Shown: positions 1 through 5,787 of the stretch, one piece after another | Position numbering within the stretch: position 1 is the stretch's first letter | Layout: each line of letters begins with the position of its first letter | Source: Nanobdellati archaeon | GTDB lineage: Archaea > EX4484-52 > JAADEF01 | Direction: 5' to 3' | DNA: 5,787 nucleotides | Assembly: GCA_026997215.1 (NCBI GenBank) | Contig: JALWJP010000057.1 | Span: 1-5,787 of the forward strand | The notes under the pieces: generated by a model | Databases searched by the model: none | What the model was told of the DNA's origin: nothing | Seen by the model: only the letters and a program-made list of their open reading frames with translations | Program-made: the position numbers and the translations under genes

Positions 1-118
1 GAATAAAAGATAGTATTGAAATTATTTTATACATTGTAATGATATTTTTGAATTTGTATAATAAATAAAATAACAAAACCGTATAAATAAATACAATGAA
101 TTTATTGTTTGCGTTCAT
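1..118 (-). CDS. Probable membrane protein, N-terminal fragment (runs off the left edge)
   Basis: From an ATG at 118 on the - strand the frame stays open for 39 codons to the window edge, although the DNA is about 80% AT and stop codons should be frequent. The translation begins MNANNKFIVFIYTVLLFYLL: a short polar start, a hydrophobic stretch at residues 7-21, then a Lys/Asn segment and a second Ile/Leu-rich run. This looks like the N-terminus of a multi-pass membrane protein with its first helix. An in-frame GTG at 130 is an alternative start; a TAA at 136-134 closes the frame above it. A GTGAG lies 7 nt before the ATG, and a TTTTAAAA box lies 27-28 nt before it. The family is not recognisable. 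Lying divergent from a sugar-nucleotide operon, it could be a GT-C glycosyltransferase or a transporter, but that is a guess. A chance open frame remains possible. Confidence 0.5.
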   Translation of the reverse strand, partial: MNANNKFIVFIYTVLLFYLLYKFKNIITMYKIISILSFI

Positions 119-141
119 GCTTATTCTCACATTTTAAATCT

Positions 142-149
142 TTTTAAAA
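142..149. promoter_or_regulatory. Palindromic TATA-like box, possibly bidirectional
   Basis: The 8-bp palindrome TTTTAAAA sits in the 54-nt gap between two divergent ATG codons. Its centre (145.5) is 27.5 nt from the A of the + strand ATG at 173 and 27.5 nt from the A of the - strand ATG at 118. This is the usual distance of an archaeal TBP site from the transcription start, so both messages could be leaderless or nearly so. The + gene has no Shine-Dalgarno sequence before its ATG, which fits. A second TTTTAAA at 132-138 lies 10 bp to the left and fits neither start as well. The spacing is observed; the function is inferred. Confidence 0.5.
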
Positions 150-172
150 CTTCTTTTACTCTAAAACAAAGT

Positions 173-1090
173 ATGAGTAAAATAATAATTACTGGTAGTA
201 GCGGAACCATAGGTACTGAGTTATTTCTTCAATTGTTAAAAAAAGGTTTTGATGTTGTTGGTGTGGATAAAAATCCTAACAGGTGGTTTGAGGAGTTGAA
301 TAAAAAGACCATTGTTGCTAACTTGTTAAGCAAAGAGGAAATGAAAAAATTGCCGAATGACGAGATTGACATGATTGTACATTTAGCCGCGAATGCTCGC
401 GTCTATAACTCAGTTGTTGATCCAAACATTGCGAAAGAGAATATAGATACGGTTTTCAATATTTTAGAGTTTGCAAGAAAGCATGATATATCTAGATTAA
501 TATTCGCGTCGAGCCGAGAAACTTATGGTGAAAGTAGCGAACCTAAAAAAGAGGATGAAGTAAGAATAGAGAAATGCGAAAGTCCTTATACTGCTTCAAA
601 AATAGCAGGGGAGGCATTAGTTCATGCTTATGCTAAATGCTATGGTTTAGATTTCGTAATTGTGAGGTATTCTAATGTTTATGGTAAATACGATATTTCT
701 GACAGGTTAATTCCAAAATTCTTGATAAATGCGAGTAAAAATAAGGACCTTATGATTTACGGAGAGAATAAAACATTGGATTTCACCTATATAGAGGATG
801 CTGTTAATGGAACAATAAAATCCATAGAAAAATTTGATGATGTGAAAGGCAATGTGTTTAATATCGCAACAGGGAAAGGGGTTAAAATCATAGATGTTGC
901 TAAAAAAATTAAAGCTTTGCTTAATAGTCAAAGCCCAATTGTTGTAGAACATAATAGGGAAGGTGAAATAGAGTTTTTTATAGCCAATATTGATAAAGCT
1001 AAGAAACTTTTAGGTTATGAGCCTAAATACTCTATAGATGAAGGATTAAAAAGAGCTTATGAATGGTATAAAGAGCAGGGGTTCTTATGA
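173..1090 (+). CDS. NAD-dependent epimerase/dehydratase, extended SDR, GalE-like
   Basis: This is a cytosolic nucleotide-sugar enzyme of the extended short-chain dehydrogenase family, 305 aa against a usual 300-340. The Rossmann fold starts with GSSGTIG at residues 8-14. Asp32 at the end of the second strand favours NAD over NADP. HLAANA (70-75) and FASSRETYG (111-119) are family motifs, with Ser114 aligning with the catalytic Ser. Tyr139 and Lys143 form the YxxxK pair (SPYTASK). RYSNVYG (165-171) and DFTYIEDA (213-220) are typical of the substrate half of UDP-sugar epimerases. A 4-epimerase acting on UDP-glucose/UDP-galactose or on a uronate or N-acetyl form is likely, but the substrate cannot be read from sequence. 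It lacks the TDEVYG motif of dTDP-glucose 4,6-dehydratases. The ATG is preceded by AAACAAAGT, with no ribosome site, suggesting a leaderless message. Its stop overlaps the next start in ATGA. Confidence 0.9.
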   Translation: MSKIIITGSSGTIGTELFLQLLKKGFDVVGVDKNPNRWFEELNKKTIVANLLSKEEMKKLPNDEIDMIVHLAANARVYNSVVDPNIAKENIDTVFNILEFARKHDISRLIFASSRETYGESSEPKKEDEVRIEKCESPYTASKIAGEALVHAYAKCYGLDFVIVRYSNVYGKYDISDRLIPKFLINASKNKDLMIYGENKTLDFTYIEDAVNGTIKSIEKFDDVKGNVFNIATGKGVKIIDVAKKIKALLNSQSPIVVEHNREGEIEFFIANIDKAKKLLGYEPKYSIDEGLKRAYEWYKEQGFL

Positions 1091-2502
1091 AGGTTGATGT
1101 TCTTATACTCGGTGCTGGTCCTGCCGGTACTTCAGCAGCTTTTAAACTTAAAGATTCAAATAAAACTTTGTTGGTTTTAGAAAAAGATAAGCAGATAGGG
1201 GGGTTAGCAAAAACTCTTGATTTTGGTGAGTTTAAAAGTGATGTTGGTCCTCATAGATTTTACAGCAAAAACCAAGAGCTTTATGATATTATTGCAGAGC
1301 TTTTAGGTGATGATTGGATAAAAGTTGATAGGTTAACAAGGTTTTATATTAGGAACAAATTTTTCAAATATCCTGTTGAGCTTGGAGATGTGCTTAAAAA
1401 CCTCGGTTTTATAGGATCTATAAAGGCAATGAGTTCCTTTTCATTACAAAAAATAAAAAATCTTTTCATAAAATCTGAGCCCAGAAACTTTGAGGAAAAA
1501 ATTGTGAGAGATTTTGGTTGGGAACTCGCAAATTTAAACATGCTTAACTACACTGAAAAAATATGGGGGTTAAAGCCTTCTGAAATATCTGTGGAATGGG
1601 CAACTCAACGCATCAAGAACCTGTCAGTATGGGAGATTCTTAAAAAAATGGTGTTCAAAAAATCTGAAGCAAAGACTTTGGTTGATGCCTTCTATTATCC
1701 AAGGAAAGGAACGCAACAAATATATGAAAGAATGAGAGAGGAGGTAGAAAAGAGGAAAGGTAAAGTTTTTATGACTAATTCTTATCCTGTAAAAATAATT
1801 CATGATGGTAAGAAAATAACGAAAGTAATAGCAGTTATAAATGGTAAGGAAGAGGTTATAATACCAGAGCATGTAATCTCCACAATACCTATAACTCATT
1901 TCATAGAGCTTTTATCGCCTGAGGCACCTCAAGACATAGCAACAAGTATCAAGAAGCTTAAGTTTCGATCCTTAGTAACTTTATTTATAGCCGTGAATAA
2001 GGAGCAAGTTTTTCCTGATCAATGGATTTATTTGCCTGAGCTAAGTATACCTTTTGGTAGAATGATGGAGATAAAGAACTTTAGTAAGGATTTAGTTCCT
2101 GAAGGCAAAACACTTATAGGTTTAGAATTTTTTTGCTGGTATGATGATAAAATATGGCGATCAACAAAAGAGGAGCTTTTAGAACTTGCAATGCCTCATC
2201 TTGAGAAAGCAGGCTTCTTGAAAAGAAGCGAGGTTATTGATGTGTGGATCCACAAAGAAAGGTTTGCATATCCTGTTTATGATTTAGATTATGCCAAATA
2301 TTTAACACCTATTAAATCCTATCTTAATTCTTTTGAAAATCTCATCTATATAGGGAGAGGAGGGAGGTTTAAATACAATAATCAAGATCATGCTATTGAA
2401 ATGGGATTTTTAGCTGCTAGAAGTATTTTAGACGGGAAGAGGTATGATATTGATGCAATTGGTTCAGAGAAAGAATATCTTGAGAAAGGTTATGTCAAGT
2501 GA
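1087..2502 (+). CDS. UDP-galactopyranose mutase-like FAD-dependent oxidoreductase
   Basis: A 471-aa flavoprotein. The N-terminal dinucleotide fold has GAGPAG at residues 9-14, Glu32 placed to bind the FAD ribose, and IGG at 37-39. Several later blocks match UDP-galactopyranose mutase: GPHRF at 54-58 (in place of GAHIF), YTEKIWGLKPSEIS at 155-168, RMMEIKNF at 325-332 (compare R-x-x-E-x-K-x-F), FAYPVYDLDY at 393-402, and the C-terminal FAD signature YIGRGGRFKYNNQDHAIEMG at 421-440. It is about 80-100 residues longer than classical mutases and belongs to a wider group often named amine oxidoreductase or protoporphyrinogen oxidase-like. UDP-Galp/UDP-Galf interconversion would suit the GalE-like gene upstream, but another flavin-dependent sugar reaction is possible. 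Start: ATG overlapping the upstream stop by 4 nt, with AGGGG 5 nt before it, so translation is probably coupled. Its end overlaps the GtrA gene. Confidence 0.85.
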   Translation: MKVDVLILGAGPAGTSAAFKLKDSNKTLLVLEKDKQIGGLAKTLDFGEFKSDVGPHRFYSKNQELYDIIAELLGDDWIKVDRLTRFYIRNKFFKYPVELGDVLKNLGFIGSIKAMSSFSLQKIKNLFIKSEPRNFEEKIVRDFGWELANLNMLNYTEKIWGLKPSEISVEWATQRIKNLSVWEILKKMVFKKSEAKTLVDAFYYPRKGTQQIYERMREEVEKRKGKVFMTNSYPVKIIHDGKKITKVIAVINGKEEVIIPEHVISTIPITHFIELLSPEAPQDIATSIKKLKFRSLVTLFIAVNKEQVFPDQWIYLPELSIPFGRMMEIKNFSKDLVPEGKTLIGLEFFCWYDDKIWRSTKEELLELAMPHLEKAGFLKRSEVIDVWIHKERFAYPVYDLDYAKYLTPIKSYLNSFENLIYIGRGGRFKYNNQDHAIEMGFLAARSILDGKRYDIDAIGSEKEYLEKGYVK

Positions 2503-2884
2503 AGTAATACAGCAGTTAGTCAAATATTTTATCATAGGAGGGTTAGCAGCAATAACTAATCTATTTATATTCTACGTGCTCGCTTATCTTGCAAATATTT
2601 ATTATTTGGTATCGGCAGCTATTGGCTTTGTATCAGGGGCTGTAGTGAATTACACCTTAAACAAGAAATACACCTTCAAAAACACATATCGTAACAAAGC
2701 AAAACAGTTTACTGTTTTTTTAATAGTTGCATCAACAAGCTTGGTTTGGAATGAAGTGTTGATTTACTTTTTTGTTGAATACCTTGCATTAGCAAAAATG
2801 ATTGCTGCGATTTTATCTGTAGGCATTGTATTTTTCTGGAGTTTTGCAATGCATAAGATAATCACTTTTGGGATAATGAAGTAA
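2492..2884 (+). CDS. GtrA family membrane protein
   Basis: A 130-aa integral membrane protein with the four-helix GtrA pattern: helices near residues 11-31, 35-53, 72-93 and 98-120. YFIIGGLAAITNLFIFYVL opens the first helix, and the hallmark NYTLNKKYTF lies between helices 2 and 3 (53-62). GtrA proteins are thought to flip, or help move, polyprenyl-phosphate-linked monosaccharides across the membrane for extracytoplasmic glycosylation; several are known only from context. It is the last gene of the operon and overlaps the flavoprotein gene by 11 nt. Start choice: the ATG at 2492 gives the usual short GtrA N-terminus, with a weak AAAGGT just upstream. An ATG at 2453, 9 nt after GAGGT, would add 13 basic residues (143 aa), and the frame also has an ATG at 2444; the start is therefore unsettled. 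The partner polyprenyl-phosphate glycosyltransferase (GtrB/DPMS type) is not in the window. Confidence 0.88.
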   Translation: MSSEVIQQLVKYFIIGGLAAITNLFIFYVLAYLANIYYLVSAAIGFVSGAVVNYTLNKKYTFKNTYRNKAKQFTVFLIVASTSLVWNEVLIYFFVEYLALAKMIAAILSVGIVFFWSFAMHKIITFGIMK

Positions 2885-3841
2885 TCAAAACTTTCTTTTT
2901 AACTCTTTAGCAATATTTTCAGGATACACAGAGATTACTTGCATACCATGATAATTTTCTAAAAAGCCTCGATCTGAACTATAGTATTTGGTTAGAGGTT
3001 TTCTTAAACCTATAAAACCTAAAATACCATGTTGCTTATGTTCATAAATAGCAAAGTTAAAAGCGTTGAACGGATTAATATGAAGATAGTAATTTATAGT
3101 TTTAGTTATTATTTTACTTATTTCTTTCAACTCTTTATCATTGAGATCTTTTAATCTTTTATTTTCATAGGAAATGAATGCTATTTCGGAATTGAGACTA
3201 GGTGCAAATACTGCAAATACTTCGAACAAATTTCCTTTAAAGATTTGTAATCCTTTAGTTGCGTGCTCTTTTAACCACTTTTCCTTTCCATGCTTTTTCA
3301 TGCCTTCTATGATTCTTTGATGTTTCGGTGTAGGTTTAGCAAAGGCAAATGCTTGAACATGGGGATGCACGATAGAAGCACCGGCAGGAGGCAAAAAGTT
3401 CATGTTAATATAAAAATACTCTTTCCTTACATCATTCTCTATTAGTTCTTGAAATGCTAAAAAAACGTCATAAAAATGTTTTACTTTAAATTTATTAACA
3501 AAATGTTTTTTAGTTATGATTCCTACATAATGCTTCTCAGCAAAAGGATAAAGATTCTGGAAAATTACTGCCTCGCCTTTTTCATATCTTTTTTCTTTTG
3601 ATGCTAAAGGTATGTTATGTTCTTCGTATTTACAGAAAACACATGTCTTTTCTGTTCTCTTTATTTCTTTAGCAATCTCTAATTGAGAATGTTGTTGAAT
3701 ACTATGCGGCCTCAATGCTCTAGCATGATTTATTATACTCTTATTTCCTGTAACTTTGTCTTCTCTGAACACAAGTACATTTTTTATTTCTCCAGTGTAG
3801 AAATAAATAGTTGTTTCTTTACGTTTTTCCTGCAATATCAT
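2885..3841 (-). CDS. Galactose-1-phosphate uridylyltransferase-like (HIT superfamily) nucleotidyltransferase
   Basis: A 318-aa protein (E. coli GalT is 348). VTGNKSIINHARALRP at 30-45 matches the N-terminal block of GalT (compare DPxTGxWVIIxxxRAxRP). CVFC at 67-70 and His113 in TKKHF correspond to zinc ligands Cys52/Cys55 and His115 of E. coli GalT. GASIVHPHVQ at 154-163 matches its GxSNPHPHGQ loop, making His161 the probable nucleotidylated nucleophile, His159 a zinc ligand, Ser156 and Gln163 conserved. The Asn-Pro before the histidines and the Gly after them are replaced by Ile-Val and Val. The reaction is therefore NMP transfer between a nucleotide sugar and a sugar-1-phosphate, or a related phosphorylase reaction (ADP-glucose or Ap4A phosphorylase type). 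Start: the ATG at 3841 has AAGGAGG 9 nt upstream; the TTG at 3850 adjoins that site and is unlikely. It overlaps the debranching gene by 23 nt, so the two are co-transcribed. Confidence 0.82.
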   Translation of the reverse strand: MILQEKRKETTIYFYTGEIKNVLVFREDKVTGNKSIINHARALRPHSIQQHSQLEIAKEIKRTEKTCVFCKYEEHNIPLASKEKRYEKGEAVIFQNLYPFAEKHYVGIITKKHFVNKFKVKHFYDVFLAFQELIENDVRKEYFYINMNFLPPAGASIVHPHVQAFAFAKPTPKHQRIIEGMKKHGKEKWLKEHATKGLQIFKGNLFEVFAVFAPSLNSEIAFISYENKRLKDLNDKELKEISKIITKTINYYLHINPFNAFNFAIYEHKQHGILGFIGLRKPLTKYYSSDRGFLENYHGMQVISVYPENIAKELKRKF

Positions 3842-5759
3842 ATAGTTCAACCTCCTTTTTAAACACCGCTAATTTTCTATAATTGATACCGTCTTTTATT
3901 TCCTCTATTTCTTTGTTATGAATGGCGACAACACATTCATCATTTCTATTTTCAAAGGTTATTTTTAGTGATGTGTTTAGCTCTGCTTTTTTAGCGATTT
4001 TTCTTAAAAAAAATGGTTGCGATAATAAGATATTTTTAGAAATATTTATTCCAAACAATCCAAATGTTAGCGCGAATAAGAGCATGGATGCACTCCATAA
4101 TTGATGTCCACAACCTATTAACTCTCCTGTATTCCATGATAATACTTCGCTATAAGTGCCTTGGCTAAATCTTTTTCTATCCTCGAAGAAAACATTGAAC
4201 AATTTTTTTGCTTCTTCTTCATAACCATGATAAAGGTAAGAGACCAAAGCCCATCCTGTAACTAAAAGCCATGATGCTCCTGAGTGATAACCTTTTTCAT
4301 CAAAAGTAATATTCTCTGGATTTTCCAAGGCAATACCGTATTGGGAGAGAAGTTTTTTACCATTATCTAAAACTGCTTTAGCATAAATACCGTGCACTAT
4401 ATCAAAAAATGTTAATAAAAAGGCATTGGCTGTATCTTTAATAGCAACGTTATTGCTTACTGGATCAACGAATCTGTACCACGATCCATCTCTATAAAAC
4501 CTCAACAAACCTTTGAGCAAAATTTCATAATATAAATTAAATTTTTTATCTAAATATTTCCAACATTTTAATGCTTTTACCCATAAAGCCTGTATGTCTA
4601 AAGCAATCCATTCTTTAGCAACACTGTCCATCCATGTGCCTGTGCTTCGATGCATAACCAATCCATTAAATACATGTTTCTCTAAATATTTCTTTGCTTT
4701 TTTGAATACTTCTTTTATTTCTTTTTTTTCTAAGATTTCATTTCCATAGATGCTGATATAGTATCTTAAGACTATAAGATATAATGGTAATACGTCATCT
4801 CCATGGTATTCTCCTGAATTTTTATGAAATTCCTTTCTCGTTAACATATGACCTTCTTCGTTTATGTGTTTGGAGAGATAGATGAGGAGATCATTTACAT
4901 CATCTTTTTTACCTAAACTAATTAATGCAAAACTAGCCCACAATGCATCTCTTGCCCAAAATTCATTAAACCAAGGCAACCCCGCTACATAAAAAACTTT
5001 GCCATTATGCTCTTTTCTTAAACTTAATACAGCATCAATAGCACTTTCAAAATTAATTAATACTTCCTTAACAAACGTTTGCTGAGATATTCTCGGTATT
5101 ATGTTAAGTTTGTTCTTTTCGTTATTTAATTCCTCCTCATAATTTTTTATTTCTTCTTGGTGTTGAGAAGCAATATATTTATCAAATTCTTCTTTAGAGT
5201 AAGTTATGAAAAACTCTTTACTTTCTATGTTAAATAGGCTAACTAAACACCTTTGTTTTTCGTGAGGATAAGGATAATGTTCTTTATAATATTTATTAAG
5301 AAGTTTTATTTTTCCTTCTTTCACGCCTATGATTGCTTTTCTGTCATATTCATCTTTAAAAACATAAATATCTCTGAGATTATCTTCTTGAACCTCATAT
5401 TCTCTTAAGTGATAATTTTCTTCTTTAACTCTTATGTTAACACCTATTTCAACGTGGAATTTTTCAACACCCACAACTTTAATATTTAAACCATAAGAAG
5501 ATAGAGAGTATAATACTTTTATTTCTTTGTTGTTAAGAGCATAAATTAAGGTAAGATCTCTGGAATTTTTTCTTTCACTTTTTATAAAATTTTTACTATT
5601 AAGCCATTGATCTTCTATTTTTATTGCTAAGTAATCTATAATTTTGTGAGTGTTGCTCCATAGACCCATCCATTTATCATAAAACTCCCCTTCTTTTGTT
5701 AGATAAAAAAATAATTTGGGATAGCTTAATATGAATCTTGATAATTGATGCTCTACCAT
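3819..5759 (-). CDS. Glycogen debranching enzyme, amylo-alpha-1,6-glucosidase type (GH133-like)
   Basis: A 646-aa cytosolic enzyme (no signal peptide) predicted to hydrolyse alpha-1,6 branch glucose of glycogen-like glucan. Residues 10-215 form the beta-rich N-terminal domain (GEFYDKWMGLWSNTHKIIDY near 24-43). Residues 232-575 look like the (alpha/alpha)6 barrel: AGLPWFNEFWARDALWAS (259-276), EEGHMLTR (301-308), GTWMDS (374-379), EWIALDIQALWVKAL (383-397), YHSGASWLLVTGWAL (491-505) and GELIGCGHQLWSAS (545-558). By comparison with eukaryotic debranching enzymes, Asp378 in TWMD is a likely catalytic acid and Glu538 or Glu546 the base; this is inference. Residues 590-646 are a small C-terminal tail. 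No GH13 4-alpha-glucanotransferase half is present. Start: ATG 5759 is chosen, with ATATAGTTTA centred about 24 nt upstream as a possible TATA box. A TTG at 5774 is also in frame, preceded by AAGG, and the frame has no stop up to the window edge, so the true start could lie further upstream. Confidence 0.85.
   Translation of the reverse strand: MVEHQLSRFILSYPKLFFYLTKEGEFYDKWMGLWSNTHKIIDYLAIKIEDQWLNSKNFIKSERKNSRDLTLIYALNNKEIKVLYSLSSYGLNIKVVGVEKFHVEIGVNIRVKEENYHLREYEVQEDNLRDIYVFKDEYDRKAIIGVKEGKIKLLNKYYKEHYPYPHEKQRCLVSLFNIESKEFFITYSKEEFDKYIASQHQEEIKNYEEELNNEKNKLNIIPRISQQTFVKEVLINFESAIDAVLSLRKEHNGKVFYVAGLPWFNEFWARDALWASFALISLGKKDDVNDLLIYLSKHINEEGHMLTRKEFHKNSGEYHGDDVLPLYLIVLRYYISIYGNEILEKKEIKEVFKKAKKYLEKHVFNGLVMHRSTGTWMDSVAKEWIALDIQALWVKALKCWKYLDKKFNLYYEILLKGLLRFYRDGSWYRFVDPVSNNVAIKDTANAFLLTFFDIVHGIYAKAVLDNGKKLLSQYGIALENPENITFDEKGYHSGASWLLVTGWALVSYLYHGYEEEAKKLFNVFFEDRKRFSQGTYSEVLSWNTGELIGCGHQLWSASMLLFALTFGLFGINISKNILLSQPFFLRKIAKKAELNTSLKITFENRNDECVVAIHNKEIEEIKDGINYRKLAVFKKEVELYDIAGKT
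3851..3857 (-). promoter_or_regulatory. Ribosome binding site for the GalT-like gene
   Basis: Read on the - strand, AAGGAGG lies 9 nt before the ATG at 3841 and is the strongest Shine-Dalgarno match in the window. It is embedded in the last codons of the debranching enzyme gene, where it encodes Lys-Glu within FKKEVELY. It decides the start: the TTG at 3850 directly adjoins the site, whereas the ATG at 3841 has normal spacing. Confidence 0.75.
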
Positions 5760-5777
5760 AAAAAATAAATACAACCT

Positions 5778-5787
5778 TAAACTATAT
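5778..5787 (-). promoter_or_regulatory. Possible TATA box for the debranching enzyme gene (cut by the window edge)
   Basis: On the - strand ATATAGTTTA occupies the last ten bases of the window and is centred about 24 nt before the ATG at 5759, close to the distance expected for a leaderless archaeal transcript. The upstream factor B element would lie outside the window, so this is weak support only. In such AT-rich DNA the match could be chance. Confidence 0.25.

Noticed and set aside
81..93. TATAAATAAATA-like stretch considered as an upstream promoter for the epimerase operon.
   Set aside because: It would give a leader of about 60 nt, and the TTTTAAAA box at 142-149 fits the start far better. 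The stretch is probably coding on the other strand.
93..108. Near-palindrome ACAATGAATTTATTGT (7 of 8 pairs), considered as a repressor operator for the epimerase operon.
   Set aside because: It lies inside the likely divergent coding sequence, 65-80 nt from the + start, and imperfect A/T palindromes are frequent in DNA of this composition. No second copy was seen.
707..952. 81-codon open frame on the - strand inside the epimerase gene.
   Set aside because: It is antisense to a well-conserved coding sequence, has no recognisable motif and looks like a composition shadow.
1344..1899. Two - strand open frames (1344-1541 and 1624-1899) inside the flavoprotein gene.
   Set aside because: They lie opposite conserved coding sequence. 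Their Phe/Tyr/Leu-rich translations reflect antisense Lys/Glu codons rather than real membrane proteins.
2885..2910. Possible intrinsic terminator at the convergent junction.
   Set aside because: There is a short T-rich run but no stem, and the sequence encodes the C-terminus of the GalT-like protein.
3922..4104. 60-codon + strand open frame opposite the end of the debranching enzyme gene.
   Set aside because: It is antisense to the conserved barrel end and tail, with no ribosome site or family match seen.

Overview
The window is AT-rich (GC roughly 30% by eye) and almost fully coding. An archaeal source is the best reading. The first + strand gene has no Shine-Dalgarno sequence, but a TTTTAAAA box is centred 27-28 nt before its ATG, as expected for leaderless archaeal transcripts. 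Internal genes of the transcription units use purine-rich ribosome sites, the clearest being AAGGAGG. Proteins are rich in Lys, Ile and Glu, and AGA/AGG and ATA codons are common. A low-GC archaeon (DPANN or a thermophilic lineage) is possible, but the phylum cannot be set from this window.

Layout. At the left edge (1-118, - strand) is a probable 5' fragment of a membrane-protein gene. A 54-nt divergent intergenic region (119-172) follows. Next comes a tightly overlapping + strand operon (173-2884): a GalE-like extended SDR epimerase, a UDP-galactopyranose-mutase-like flavoprotein and a GtrA-family membrane protein. Its last stop codon abuts the stop codon of the opposing unit with no intervening base. 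That - strand unit (5759 to 2885) is a GH133-type glycogen debranching enzyme followed by an overlapping galactose-1-phosphate-uridylyltransferase-like gene.

How they may work together. The + operon looks like a supply and export module for a surface sugar: nucleotide-sugar epimerisation, flavin-dependent sugar chemistry (possibly pyranose to furanose), then handling of a polyprenyl-linked sugar at the membrane. No glycosyltransferase is visible. The - unit looks like intracellular alpha-glucan breakdown joined to a hexose-1-phosphate/nucleotide-sugar transferase or phosphorylase. Together they suggest carbon flow between a storage glucan and nucleotide sugars for the cell surface, but that link is inference from gene position.

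I saw no tRNA, rRNA, CRISPR array, insertion sequence or convincing hairpin terminator. No dramatic new system is evident. The more interesting points are the symmetric divergent promoter, the operon composition, and the pairing of debranching enzyme with a GalT-like protein whose active-site loop departs from the classical one.
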